Numbered from the stretch's first letter, positions 42,958 through 52,423 are shown. The stretch: DNA of 64,000 nt from Candidatus Bariatricus faecipullorum (GCA_019118525.1 DWYV01000015.1:1-64000), one strand, 5' to 3'. Notes: generated by a model not told the origin, from the sequence alone. Program-made: numbers and translations.

Positions 42958-43932
42958 CTAGAAAATCAGTCCGGCCGCCAGACCGGTAACAGTTCCCAGA
43001 ATGGCACATCCTGCCACAAGCAGTACGTACAGCAGGATTCTCAGCCACAGGGGACTGCGCTTTTTTTCTGCTTCCGCAGGCGGTTTGGGTTTTCCCTGTC
43101 CCGGCCGGCCTTCCTGCCAGGTGCCGTACCCGCCGCTTCGGCTTCCATATTCCGGTTCCGGAGATTTTTCCTGCTTTTCGGGCGTCCCCTGCTTCTCAGG
43201 CGCCCCGGTTCCGGGCTGTTCCTTTTCCGGCATCCCGGTCTGAGGCGGTTTCTTTTCCGGCGCCGTCTCTTCCTCCCGGGTGAGCGCTTCCATATACTCC
43301 CCATAGGGAAACCGGCCCAGTCCGGCCGCTTCTCCGGAAAACCGGAGTCCGTCCAGGGAGGCAAAATACTGCCATACCCGAAGCGGAAAGGTGTGGTGGC
43401 TCTGTAGGAACGTATACCAGGCCTCCACAAACTCCCGGGTAGAAAGCACCTGGAAGTACCCCCGCACCTCAAAGATATCCCTCCACCGGTAGAGCTTTCC
43501 TCTCTCCTGCTCCTGACTGTAAAGTGCCCGGCAGTGCCCCATGATTCTGCGGACTGCCTGCGCCAGGCCGGCATTGTCCATGGAAGCTCCCGCTATCCGG
43601 CTGAAGGACTCCTGCCAGTCTTCCGGCAAAGGCGGTTCCTCTTCCCGGTCTTCTTCCTCTGTAGCTACCAGCTCTTCCTCTGTCCCGGATTCCGCAGGAC
43701 CGCCTTCCGCCTGCACGAGCTCCTCGGCCATGGGGGATTCCAGCGCGAATTCTCCCTGACCGCTTTCGGGATTTCTGGCCCAGGCCAGCGCCATCTGGTA
43801 GGCGTCGTGAAGCCGCTTAAACTCTTCCGGCTGTTCCTCCGGATGGAACTGACGGCTTTTTGCCGCATAGGCTTTCCGGATGGCCCGGATTTCCGTTGTG
43901 GGGTCGATGCCAAGAATTTCGAAACAGTTCAT
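42958..43932 (-). CDS. J-domain-like membrane protein with HPE in place of HPD
   Basis: A 324-residue protein. Residues 1-50 look like a divergent J domain (MNCFEILGIDPTTEIRAIRK, then QFHPEEQPEEFKRLHDAYQ) in which the catalytic HPD is H30-P31-E32. A Glu-rich linker, a middle helical domain (about 105-215), a long Pro/Glu/Gly/Lys-rich linker (about 220-290) and a C-terminal membrane helix (about 298-322) follow, so it is tail-anchored. Its ATG (43930-43932) shares the last base of the hsp70 stop (TAATG), with GGAGG nine bases upstream. It resembles the E. coli DjlB/DjlC co-chaperones of HscC in pairing and anchoring; that is an inference. Confidence 0.8.
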   Translation of the reverse strand: MNCFEILGIDPTTEIRAIRKAYAAKSRQFHPEEQPEEFKRLHDAYQMALAWARNPESGQGEFALESPMAEELVQAEGGPAESGTEEELVATEEEDREEEPPLPEDWQESFSRIAGASMDNAGLAQAVRRIMGHCRALYSQEQERGKLYRWRDIFEVRGYFQVLSTREFVEAWYTFLQSHHTFPLRVWQYFASLDGLRFSGEAAGLGRFPYGEYMEALTREEETAPEKKPPQTGMPEKEQPGTGAPEKQGTPEKQEKSPEPEYGSRSGGYGTWQEGRPGQGKPKPPAEAEKKRSPLWLRILLYVLLVAGCAILGTVTGLAAGLIF

Positions 43933-45722
43933 TACTGGTTTCTCCTCCACTCATCGTACAAATATTTATCCAGACGAAGCTTCACCGATTTTTTCGGCGA
44001 ATTTTCAATAATATCAAACAGTTCTGTAGTCCGCTCCCTGGCTTCCTGAATCGTACGCCCGTTCTGGGTTCCAAGGGCCGTGGTAAATTCTTCCATAAAA
44101 CGGCTTACATACTGCCGGACTTCTCCGGTGTTCTCTTCGAAAAGCCGGTCGCCCCGGGCCAGCACTACCCGGTTTATCTCCTGGTCCCTGGGGGATATCT
44201 TTAGTTTCTGCAGGGCTTCCCTGCGAAGCCGGAGTTCCTCTTCTGCCATCTTGATATTTTTATTGATAATCACACGGCTGGTCGTTTTTCCTGTACTTGC
44301 AACCGTAACATCGATTTCCAGAATTCCGTTAATATCATAAGTATATCTTACGTCAATGGCCTCCCTGTGTCCGGGGTCCTGTCCCACGGGCACTTCTACG
44401 TCCAGCTCGCCCAGGCAGAGATTCTGCTCTGCCAGCCTGTGCTCGCCCTGAAGCACCCGGACCGTACAGTGGCTCTGGAAAGGATTGGCCGTGGTATACC
44501 GGGCCATACGGCTTACCGGCAGTGTAGAATTGCGCTCAATGACCGGAGCCATGACGGAAGGCGCGCTTCTGTCCTCCTGGGTCACTTCCGTTCCCAGGGT
44601 AAACGGGCAGATATCTGTAAGCAGCATGTCTCTCAGCTCTCCGGCCCGTTCTTTCATCCCGGCATAAATACCTGCTCCTGCCGCCACGGCCACATCCGGG
44701 TCAATCCGGCACACCGGCTTCTTTCCACTCAGAAAATGCAGGTAATTCTGCACTACCGGCATCTTCCCGCTGCCGCCCACCATAATAATTCCGTCAATGT
44801 CTCCCCAGCCGTAGCCGCTGTCGGTCATGGCGCGGGACAAGGGAAGCCCGATACTTTCCAGCACCGGGGCAGCTACTTCCAGAAGTCCTTTCTGGTCCAG
44901 CTCCATCTGCCGGATTTCCCCGCCAATCACCACTTCCATGTTTCCCTTCTCTTCACTGGAAAGCAGACGTTTTAACCGCTCGCTCTCACGCAGGAGGCTG
45001 GCCCGCTCTTCTTTTGTCAGATTTCCCTCATCCAGATGCTTTTCCGCCAGAAACCGCTCCGCCAGGGCCTGGTTGATGTCATCCCCGCCCAGATGGTTAT
45101 CGCCGGCCACCGCCACAATCTCAATCACATTGTCAAAGGCGTCCACAATAGAAATATCCAGAGTTCCTCCCCCAAAGTCGAAAACCAGGAAGGTCTGGTC
45201 CTCTTCCGGAAGCAGTTCCTCTGTTTTCAGGGTTTCCCCCGGGCCGGGCAGATTCATCCGGTAAGCCAGGGCCGCCGCCGAAGGCTCGTTCACCAGGCGC
45301 TCCACCTTCAGGCCGGCAAGCCGCCCTGCCATCCGGGTGGCCTGGCGCTGCATGTCGTTAAAATAAGCCGGCACGCTGATAACGGCCTCCTCTACCGGTT
45401 CTCCCAGGTACCGGGAGGCGTCCTCCCGTATCTGGGTCAGCACCAGGGCCGACAGTTCCTGCGGCGAAAAATTCTTTTCTCCCAGCCGCCAGGTTTTCTC
45501 CGTGCCCATGTAGCGTTTAAAGCTGGATACGGTCTGCTCCGGCCGGAAACCGAGCTGTTCCTTTGCCGTCTGCCCTGTCAGAATCTCTCCTTTGTCGTTC
45601 ACCCCGACCACGGAAGGAGTCAGATAAGAGCCCAGACTGTTGGGAATCAGCTCATATGTTCCGTTCTTCCACACGCTGGCAAGGGTATTGGTTGTCCCTA
45701 AATCAATTCCTATGATTGCCAT
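43932..45722 (-). CDS. Hsp70 family chaperone, HscC/DnaK-like
   Basis: A 596-residue Hsp70. The ATPase domain (about 1-375) has GIDLGTTNTLASVW, VISVPAYFNDMQRQATRMAG, FVFDFGGGTLDISIVDA and IIMVGGSGKMPVVQ. The substrate-binding beta domain (about 380-500) and a shortened helical lid follow; the EEVD-like tail of housekeeping DnaK is absent. Its pairing with a membrane J-like protein, not with grpE/dnaJ, points to a specialised Hsp70 of the HscC type. No strong ribosome-binding site precedes the ATG; the topoisomerase gene ends 10 bases upstream. Confidence 0.9.
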   Translation of the reverse strand: MAIIGIDLGTTNTLASVWKNGTYELIPNSLGSYLTPSVVGVNDKGEILTGQTAKEQLGFRPEQTVSSFKRYMGTEKTWRLGEKNFSPQELSALVLTQIREDASRYLGEPVEEAVISVPAYFNDMQRQATRMAGRLAGLKVERLVNEPSAAALAYRMNLPGPGETLKTEELLPEEDQTFLVFDFGGGTLDISIVDAFDNVIEIVAVAGDNHLGGDDINQALAERFLAEKHLDEGNLTKEERASLLRESERLKRLLSSEEKGNMEVVIGGEIRQMELDQKGLLEVAAPVLESIGLPLSRAMTDSGYGWGDIDGIIMVGGSGKMPVVQNYLHFLSGKKPVCRIDPDVAVAAGAGIYAGMKERAGELRDMLLTDICPFTLGTEVTQEDRSAPSVMAPVIERNSTLPVSRMARYTTANPFQSHCTVRVLQGEHRLAEQNLCLGELDVEVPVGQDPGHREAIDVRYTYDINGILEIDVTVASTGKTTSRVIINKNIKMAEEELRLRREALQKLKISPRDQEINRVVLARGDRLFEENTGEVRQYVSRFMEEFTTALGTQNGRTIQEARERTTELFDIIENSPKKSVKLRLDKYLYDEWRRNQ

Positions 45723-45732
45723 ATGCCGTCAT

Positions 45733-47973
45733 CTACTTTCTCATTTTTGTTCCGGTTCCATCCCGTTTCGCCTGCTTCAGGCGGTTCAGTGTTACTTCTT
45801 TTTCATGGAAGGTCACTTTGCATTCGGTTCCTTCCTCAAACACAAAGGCTGTCTCCACGGCGTCCTTTTTCTGAAGACGGATGCCCCGCACGCCGAGCGC
45901 CCCTTTTTTCTTTTCCGACACCTCGGATGCCGGGAACCGGAGACAGTATCCCAGTTCCGTCATCAGAACTACATCCTGGTTTTCATTGAGAATGGAAATG
46001 GTCACTACTTCGTCTTCCGGCTGAAGTTTTGTGGCGGCAATGGTCCGCCGGCTCACCTGGAATTCGCTTCCGTCCACTTTTTTCACCATTCCCTGTTTCG
46101 TAACAAAGAGGAATTTTGTATAGAAGAGCTGCCGGTCCTCGCACAGATACACAATCTCTTCCGCAGCGCTGTCAAAATTGCTGACATTGTCCACGGGCTG
46201 TCCCTTGTCCCGGAATTTTCCATGGGGCAGATCCAGCACTTTGAGCTGGTGCATTTTGCCGTCTTTTGTAAAAAGACAGATATTTCCGGTATTCATGCAG
46301 GGCAGCACGAACCGGTTTTCCTTGTCCGCCGCCTCTTTGTTTCTCTCGTAGACAGACACGTCCACGGTTTTGGCATAGCCGAAGCGGTCCATCAGGAAGA
46401 TTACTTCCTGTTCTTCTATTTTCTTTTCCTCGAATACGGCTTCCTCTGCGTTTTCTATCCGGGTCCGCCGTTTTCGTCCGTATTCTTTTTTCAGATGGTC
46501 CAGATCTTCCATAATCACGGAAGCCATGGAATCGTAATTGTTCAGAATATCTTCATACCGGGCAATTTTTGCCACAGTTTCCTCATGCTCCTTCTGCAGC
46601 GCCTCAATCTCCAGTCCAATCAGCCGGTAGAGACGCATCTCCAGAATAGCCGTGGCCTGTTTTTCCGTAAAACGGAGCATTTTTGCCATCTTTTCGGATA
46701 TCCGGGATTTGAAGGTAATGGGTTCGGTGTTTCCGTTTACCAGACAGTCCTTCGCGTCCTTCACGGATTTACTGCCCCGGAGAATTTCAATAATCAGGTC
46801 GATTACATCGCAGGCTTTGATAAGTCCTTCCTGAATCTCTTTTTTCTCCTGCTCCTTTGCCAGCAGAGTCTGGTACTTCCGGGTGGCAAGCTCGAACTGG
46901 AAGTCCACATGGTACTCGATAATCTTTTTCAGTCCCAGGGTCTCCGGCCTGCCGTCCGCCACTGCCAGCATATTCACCCCGAAAGTATCCTCCAGCCGGG
47001 TCTTTTTGTAAAGCATGTTAATGAGGTTGTCCACATCCGTGTCCCGCTTTACTTCTATTACAATCCGGATGCCCTCTTTGGAGGACTGGTTGGAGATGTC
47101 TGTGATGTCGCTGGTTTTCTTAGTCTCTACGAGCTGGTACACGTCGTTTAAAAATTTCCCGATTCCGGCGCCTATCATGGTGTAGGGAATCTCAGAAATG
47201 ACAATCCGTTTTTTTCCGCCTTTCAGCTCTTCGGTCTCTACTTTTCCCCGGATTTTAATCTTGCCGGTTCCGGTCTCATAGATGGAAAGCAGGTCGTCTT
47301 TGTTGACTACAATGCCTCCCGTGGGGAAATCCGGTCCTTTCAAGTATTTCATCAGCTGCCGGGTGGTGATACTGCTGTCCTTCATGTAGGCCTTGACCGC
47401 ATCTGCCACTTCCCCCAGATTGTGGGTGGGAATGCTGGTAGCCATACCTACGGCGATTCCCTCCGCCCCATTGACCAGAAGGTTCGGAATCCGCACGGGA
47501 AGTACAGACGGCTCCTTCTCGGTCTCGTCAAAATTAGGCACAAAGTCCACGATGTTTTTATCCAGGTCCGCCAGAAACGCTTCCTGGGTCACTTTCTCCA
47601 GCCTTGCCTCTGTATAACGCATGGCCGCGGCCCCGTCCCCTTCAATGGAACCGAAATTGCCGTGGCCGTCTACCAGTACCATGCCTTTCTTAAAATCCTG
47701 GGCCATGACGACCAGGGCCTCGTAAATGGAACTGTCTCCGTGGGGATGGTATTTACCCATGGTATCCCCTACGATTCTGGCACATTTCCGGTAGGGCCGG
47801 TCATAGCGGATGCCCAGTTCGTACATGTCGTAAAGGGTCCGTCTCTGCACCGGCTTCAGCCCGTCCCGGACGTCGGGAAGGGCCCGGGAAACGATAACGC
47901 TCATGGCGTAGTCGATGTATGATTTTTTCATCAGATCCGAATATTCTGTCCGGATTACCTGTGTATCTTCCAT
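45733..47973 (-). CDS. parC: Type IIA DNA topoisomerase subunit A (topoisomerase IV ParC-like)
   Basis: A 746-residue GyrA/ParC-family subunit that cuts and rejoins DNA with Tyr120 (AAAMRYTEARL). The quinolone region reads HPHGDSSIYEALVVMAQ, with Ser81 and Glu85 at the usual resistance positions, so it has wild-type-like residues. The C-terminal beta-pinwheel contains KKKGALGVRGIRL, but I see no canonical GyrA box (QRRGGKG-like), which favours a decatenating topoisomerase IV role over gyrase. The length is short for GyrA (about 820-870). It follows its partner subunit by 15 bases. Confidence 0.88.
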   Translation of the reverse strand: MEDTQVIRTEYSDLMKKSYIDYAMSVIVSRALPDVRDGLKPVQRRTLYDMYELGIRYDRPYRKCARIVGDTMGKYHPHGDSSIYEALVVMAQDFKKGMVLVDGHGNFGSIEGDGAAAMRYTEARLEKVTQEAFLADLDKNIVDFVPNFDETEKEPSVLPVRIPNLLVNGAEGIAVGMATSIPTHNLGEVADAVKAYMKDSSITTRQLMKYLKGPDFPTGGIVVNKDDLLSIYETGTGKIKIRGKVETEELKGGKKRIVISEIPYTMIGAGIGKFLNDVYQLVETKKTSDITDISNQSSKEGIRIVIEVKRDTDVDNLINMLYKKTRLEDTFGVNMLAVADGRPETLGLKKIIEYHVDFQFELATRKYQTLLAKEQEKKEIQEGLIKACDVIDLIIEILRGSKSVKDAKDCLVNGNTEPITFKSRISEKMAKMLRFTEKQATAILEMRLYRLIGLEIEALQKEHEETVAKIARYEDILNNYDSMASVIMEDLDHLKKEYGRKRRTRIENAEEAVFEEKKIEEQEVIFLMDRFGYAKTVDVSVYERNKEAADKENRFVLPCMNTGNICLFTKDGKMHQLKVLDLPHGKFRDKGQPVDNVSNFDSAAEEIVYLCEDRQLFYTKFLFVTKQGMVKKVDGSEFQVSRRTIAATKLQPEDEVVTISILNENQDVVLMTELGYCLRFPASEVSEKKKGALGVRGIRLQKKDAVETAFVFEEGTECKVTFHEKEVTLNRLKQAKRDGTGTKMRK

Positions 47974-47988
47974 AAATTTCCTCCTGCT

Positions 47989-49911
47989 CTATATATCCAG
48001 CTCCGCTTCCCTGGCATTTTCGTAGATGAATGCCCGGCGGGGCGGCACGTCTGTCCCCATCAGCATTTCTGTTACGCTGGAAGCCATTCTGGCGTCTTCT
48101 ATCTCGATTCGCTTCAGCCTCCTGGTCTTCGGGTCCAGGGTGGTCTCCCAGAGCTGCTGGGCGTCCATTTCGCCCAGTCCTTTGTAGCGCTGTAACGTAA
48201 AGGGACCGGTATGGGTTTTCCGGTATTTTTCCAGCGCCTTGTCGTCATAGAGATATTCTTCCTCCCCGTTTTTGGGCATGGCCTTATAAAGGGGCGGCAT
48301 GGCCACATATACATGCCCCTCGTAAATCAGCTCCGGCATGAACCGGTAAAACAGGGTCAGGAGCAGGGTGGAAATATGCGCGCCGTCCACATCCGCATCG
48401 GCCATAATGATAATCTTGTCATATCGAAGCTTCCCAATATCAAAATCATTTCCATATCCTTCGGAGAAACCGCACCCAAAGGCGTTAATCATGGTTTTAA
48501 TCTCTGCATTGGCCAGGATTTTGTCGATGCTGGCCTTCTCCACGTTCAGAATTTTTCCCCGGATGGGCAGAATGGCCTGATACATCCGGTCCCGGGCTGT
48601 CTTGGCGGAACCGCCGGCTGAATCACCCTCCACGATGAAAATCTCGCATTTGGAGGCGTCCCGGCTCTCGCAGTTTGCCAGTTTCCCGTTGCTGTCAAAG
48701 GAATATTTCTGCTTTGTCAGCAGGTTGGTTTTTGCCTTCTCTTCGGACTTCCGGATTTTCGCCGCTTTTTCCGCGCAGGAGAGCACCTTCTTTAGCGTCT
48801 CCAGGTTCCGGTCAAAATAGCGCACCACTTCCTCTCCGGTTACCTTTCCGGTAGCCTTGGATGCGTCCTGGTTGTCCAGTTTTGTTTTGGTCTGTCCCTC
48901 AAACCGGGGATCCGGATGTTTGATGGATACGATGGCGGTCATTCCGTTTCGCACGTCCGCTCCGGTAAAGTTGTTGTCTTTTTCCTTCAGAATGCCAAGT
49001 TCCCTGGCATACTGGTTCATCACCGTAGTAAAGGTGGTCTTAAACCCGGTCAGATGGGTTCCCCCTTCTGCATTGTAGATATTGTTGCAGAAACCAAGCA
49101 CATTTTCGTGGAATTCATTGACATACTGAAAGGCCACTTCCACTTCAATTCCCTCAGCCTCTCCTTTAAAATATACCGGCTCATGAATCACTTCTTTTTT
49201 GGCGTTCAGCTCCCGGATAAAGCCCAGAATGCCGTCCGGCTCGTGGTAGGTAATCTTCTCCTCCGGGTCTTTCCGTCTGTCCGTAAACACGATGGTCAGC
49301 TGCGGGTTCAGGTAAGCGGTCTCATGGAGACGGCTTTTGATTTCCTCCTCCCGGAAGCGGGTCTTCTCAAAAATCTCGCTGTCCGGCAGAAAGTTTACGC
49401 AGGCTCCTGTCTTTTTTGTCTTTCCGATAACCGGCAGCAGGCCGTCCTCCAGTTCCACCACCGGTTTCCCTCTTTCGTACCGGTCATGGTGAATGAAACC
49501 GCCCTGGCTGATTTTTACATCCATATATTCGGAAAGGGCATTGACAACCGTGGCGCCTACACCGTGAAGTCCGCCGCTGGTCTTGTAAGCCGTATCGTCA
49601 AACTTTCCTCCTGCATGGAGGGTGGTATATACCAGTCTGGCCGCCGACATTCCTTTCTCATGCATCTCCACCGGGACACCCCGCCCATTGTCGGACACTG
49701 TGGCAGAGCCGTCCTTTTCCAGTGTCACTTCTATTAAATCACAGAATCCGGCCAGGTGCTCGTCCACCGCGTTATCCATTATTTCGTAAACCAGATGATT
49801 CAGTCCTTTGGTGGATACGCTTCCGATATACATGCCCGGCCGTTTTCTGACGGCTTCCAGTCCCTCCAGGACGGAGATACTGGAAGCGTCGTATGTAGTT
49901 TTCTTTGCCAT
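47989..49911 (-). CDS. parE: Type IIA DNA topoisomerase subunit B (ParE/GyrB-like)
   Basis: A 640-residue ATPase subunit. The GHKL domain has EIMDNAVDEH and GGLHGVGATVVNALS; the transducer domain follows, then TOPRIM with EGDSAGGSAKTARDR and DADVDGAHI, and the C-terminal GYKGLGEMDAQQLWETTLDP. It assembles with the subunit encoded just downstream. Gyrase and topoisomerase IV B subunits are hard to separate by eye; the A subunit suggests topoisomerase IV. ATG at 49911 behind AAAGGG. Confidence 0.88.
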   Translation of the reverse strand: MAKKTTYDASSISVLEGLEAVRKRPGMYIGSVSTKGLNHLVYEIMDNAVDEHLAGFCDLIEVTLEKDGSATVSDNGRGVPVEMHEKGMSAARLVYTTLHAGGKFDDTAYKTSGGLHGVGATVVNALSEYMDVKISQGGFIHHDRYERGKPVVELEDGLLPVIGKTKKTGACVNFLPDSEIFEKTRFREEEIKSRLHETAYLNPQLTIVFTDRRKDPEEKITYHEPDGILGFIRELNAKKEVIHEPVYFKGEAEGIEVEVAFQYVNEFHENVLGFCNNIYNAEGGTHLTGFKTTFTTVMNQYARELGILKEKDNNFTGADVRNGMTAIVSIKHPDPRFEGQTKTKLDNQDASKATGKVTGEEVVRYFDRNLETLKKVLSCAEKAAKIRKSEEKAKTNLLTKQKYSFDSNGKLANCESRDASKCEIFIVEGDSAGGSAKTARDRMYQAILPIRGKILNVEKASIDKILANAEIKTMINAFGCGFSEGYGNDFDIGKLRYDKIIIMADADVDGAHISTLLLTLFYRFMPELIYEGHVYVAMPPLYKAMPKNGEEEYLYDDKALEKYRKTHTGPFTLQRYKGLGEMDAQQLWETTLDPKTRRLKRIEIEDARMASSVTEMLMGTDVPPRRAFIYENAREAELDI

Positions 49912-49949
49912 ACTCTTTGTACCCTTTCTATTTTTCCGCTCAGATACTC

Positions 49950-51119
49950 CTATTCTAACACCTGACTTAAAATTTCCGCAAGCGGTTCCATGGCATTTTT
50001 CATTTCCTCTACAGTATTTGTCTGTGCTCCCGCCTCAACCAGCAGCATTTTGGGCATCAGATTCATGTTGTAGCGGTAGCCTTTCAGATAAATCCGGCGG
50101 GTAAATCCGGGATACAGTTCCTCAGCTTTCAGCTTCATCTGCAGGGAAAAGGCCAGGTTATCCTGAATATAGGGGTTTGGCATGCCGCTCAGATCCCCGT
50201 TTGCCCGGGTCCGGCTCATCCCGTTGAAAAACATAATCTGGGCCGTCTGTTTCCCATTTATCTCTGTCACCAGGTGAGTCGTGTCCGCCACGCCGTCCCG
50301 GTGCAGGTCAATCACCACTTCAATGGAGGGATTCTCTTCCAGAATCCGGGCGATGTCCGGCGCCGCAAGCTCATAAGCCTCACTGCGGTCCAGTTTCCCG
50401 TCAATCAGGTCGTAAACACCTTCATGGTGCAGGGTGGGAATTCCGTATGTATCGTTCAGAAGCTCTGTAAGATATCTGCCAATGCCCACAATACTGGTGG
50501 ACACATCCCCGTTGGAGTCTGCAAATGTCTCCTGGGAATGGGTATGGTAGATAAGAATCTTTGGGTCCTCTCCGGCCTTTGTTATCGTCATATCCTTTGC
50601 CAGCAGGGTATCCACGTTTAAATCCTCGGGATTTACATAGGTCACGCTGTCCACGGTATAGAAGTTTCCCACCAGATAATCAAAATCCCGGAGCCGTTCC
50701 GGGGAAAGGTCGAGGGTGGAGGCGGCCTGCTGTGTCCGGGCGCTTTCGTCCGTCCCTACAAGCTGCCCGTTTTCATCCACGGAATTTTCATCCTCTGCCT
50801 GCATCTTTGCCAGCATTTCCAGGGTGTCCTCGTCCTCTGCCGCAAGGTCCTCCCTGGCATGTTCCACCACGTAGGTGCCCAGGGGCATGCTGTGGGAAGC
50901 CAGGGAGACTACCCATTCCTTCAGCGATGTGTTTTTCTCTGTTTCGCCGCCATAGGCAATGCCCGGCAGCCAGGATTTTTCCGCGGTTTCCTGAATGCTC
51001 TGAAACAGCGCCGCCTTCCAGGCTCCCGGGGTCCGGGCCTCTTCCTGAAAAAAGAGGGCCCCGCCAAGCAGGCTGACGCCTGCACCCAGAAGAACGCCCC
51101 ACTGCTTCCAACGTGCCAT
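49950..51119 (-). CDS. spoIIP: Stage II sporulation protein P (amidase/endopeptidase)
   Basis: A 389-residue peptidoglycan amidase and endopeptidase that, with SpoIID and SpoIIM, thins septal wall to drive engulfment. It has an N-terminal membrane anchor (about 7-25), a variable acidic region (about 85-150), and the catalytic domain with LIYHTHSQETF, VIDLHRDGV and LLVEAGAQTNT (zinc ligands and Glu). GGGGAG lies 6 bases before the ATG. It follows gpr with 62 bases between, containing a SigE-like promoter. Confidence 0.95.
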   Translation of the reverse strand: MARWKQWGVLLGAGVSLLGGALFFQEEARTPGAWKAALFQSIQETAEKSWLPGIAYGGETEKNTSLKEWVVSLASHSMPLGTYVVEHAREDLAAEDEDTLEMLAKMQAEDENSVDENGQLVGTDESARTQQAASTLDLSPERLRDFDYLVGNFYTVDSVTYVNPEDLNVDTLLAKDMTITKAGEDPKILIYHTHSQETFADSNGDVSTSIVGIGRYLTELLNDTYGIPTLHHEGVYDLIDGKLDRSEAYELAAPDIARILEENPSIEVVIDLHRDGVADTTHLVTEINGKQTAQIMFFNGMSRTRANGDLSGMPNPYIQDNLAFSLQMKLKAEELYPGFTRRIYLKGYRYNMNLMPKMLLVEAGAQTNTVEEMKNAMEPLAEILSQVLE

Positions 51120-51147
51120 GTCCGTCTCCCCTTTTCATTTCTCCCAC

Positions 51148-51176
51148 ATTCTATGCGGATTCGGTCAGGGGTATGC
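51148..51176 (-). promoter_or_regulatory. Possible SigE promoter of spoIIP
   Basis: GCATACC (51170-51176), 14-base spacer, CATAGAAT (51148-51155), close to SigE KMATATT / CATACAHT. SigE control of spoIIP is known in B. subtilis. A stem (CAGGGGTA / TACCCCTG, around 51166-51190) overlaps the gpr stop and the -35. Confidence 0.5.
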
Positions 51177-51181
51177 GTGCA

Positions 51182-52156
51182 TTACCCCTGTCCTTCTTCC
51201 TCTTCCCGTTCAAACAGAATATTCAGGCCTTCTGACAAAGTAAAGCTCATCCGTTTCATAGTTTCATCGATGTCTTTTGGCGTAACGTACATACCGTTGA
51301 GATGCGGAGCTATCAGCTCTTTAACCAGTTCGTATTTTTCGGCGGCGCTGTAACCCTGCAGTACGACTCCGACTCCTTTCAGTGTTTCCGAAGTCTCCAT
51401 GGCAGCCAGCAGATTTTCCATCGTATCGCTGACAATCGTGGCCGCGTCCACCACCGTGGGCACGCCGATAGCCACCACAGGGATTCCTATGGTCTCCCGG
51501 GTAATGCCGTTTCTGTGATTTCCCACACCGGAGCCGGGGCGGATACCGGTGTCCGCAATCTGGACGGTGCGGTTGAGCCGTCTGGAATTGCGGGCCGCCA
51601 GTGCGTCCACGGCAATCAGGACATCTGGTTTTGTCTCTTTTACAATTCCCCGGATTATCTCTACCGTCTCCATTCCGGTCTGGGCCATGACGCCCGGGGC
51701 AATGGCGCTGACGCTGCATACGTTTTCTTTCGCCATGGCATATTTTCCATATTCTTTTATGATATGCCGGGTCACATTCAGGTTGTCGGCCACCCAGGGG
51801 CCCAGGGCGTCCGGGGTGACCTCCCGGTTTCCAAGTCCCGCCACCAGAATCTGGCAGTCCTCCTTCCTGGGCAGCATGGTCCGGATAAAGCGGGCCAGGG
51901 TGACCGAGACTTCCCGGTGATATCCTTCATCCGGCACCGCCAGATTCGGCGCTTCCAGAGTCACATAAGTACCCACTGGTTTCCCCATGGTTTTCGCCCC
52001 GTTCTCTGTCAGAATCCGGACCGTAGTAATCCGGATTTCCCGCTCCTCGTCCCACTCTTCTTCCACGGTGACCCCGGAAACTTCAATATTATCCTCCTCG
52101 AAACGCTCGGTGTCCTCCAGTGCCAGGTCTGTGCGGATACTGTATTTCTCAACCAT
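51182..52156 (-). CDS. gpr: GPR spore protease (germination endopeptidase)
   Basis: A 324-residue protease that degrades small acid-soluble spore proteins on germination. It begins MVEKYSIRTDLALEDTERF, matching the propeptide and processing region of GPR zymogens (cleaved before a conserved EV/SGV segment), and carries GLGNREVTPDALGPWV, DALAARNSRRLNRTVQI and GVVLQGYSAAEKYELVKELI. The ATG at 52156 is eight bases after GGGGAGG; the frame to 52186 is unneeded. It is followed by spoIIP and is divergent from rpsT, the conserved Firmicutes order. Confidence 0.95.
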   Translation of the reverse strand: MVEKYSIRTDLALEDTERFEEDNIEVSGVTVEEEWDEEREIRITTVRILTENGAKTMGKPVGTYVTLEAPNLAVPDEGYHREVSVTLARFIRTMLPRKEDCQILVAGLGNREVTPDALGPWVADNLNVTRHIIKEYGKYAMAKENVCSVSAIAPGVMAQTGMETVEIIRGIVKETKPDVLIAVDALAARNSRRLNRTVQIADTGIRPGSGVGNHRNGITRETIGIPVVAIGVPTVVDAATIVSDTMENLLAAMETSETLKGVGVVLQGYSAAEKYELVKELIAPHLNGMYVTPKDIDETMKRMSFTLSEGLNILFEREEEEGQG

Positions 52157-52195
52157 CCTTGTCTGCCTCCCCTTTCCTTCTTCCACAGTCTGCTT

Positions 52196-52364
52196 CTTTT
52201 ACAGTTCAGCGCGCCATTCGCAAAGTCGCACTGACGTGCTTACTGGCGGCTTACGCCGCCTTCTTTGCTCATAAACAGGCGCTCACTCCGTCTGACAAAA
52301 GCCGTCACGGCCTTTATGCAAGCATAGGCCGTTTCCGCTTTTGCATACGGCTGAACTGTAAAAG
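52196..52364. repeat. 169-base element with perfect 15-base terminal inverted repeats, between gpr and rpsT
   Basis: CTTTTACAGTTCAGC (52196-52210) and GCTGAACTGTAAAAG (52350-52364) are perfect inverted repeats. The inside is full of small stems (GGCGGC-TTAC-GCCGCC near 52244; GGCCT-TTATGC / GCATA-GGCC near 52311-52330). No reading frame of note. It begins 39 bases upstream of the gpr start, so it occupies the expected gpr promoter zone. With the rpsT promoter and leader it fills the 345-base intergenic region. Confidence 0.65.
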
Positions 52365-52394
52365 TATTTTTTCACAAAAATGAGGAATTATGTA

Positions 52395-52423
52395 TTGACA
52401 ATGATAATTTCTTCGCATAGAAT
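52395..52423 (+). promoter_or_regulatory. Promoter of rpsT
   Basis: TTGACA (52395-52400), 17-base spacer, TAGAAT (52418-52423). Transcript starts near 52430, 70 bases before rpsT. Confidence 0.75.
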
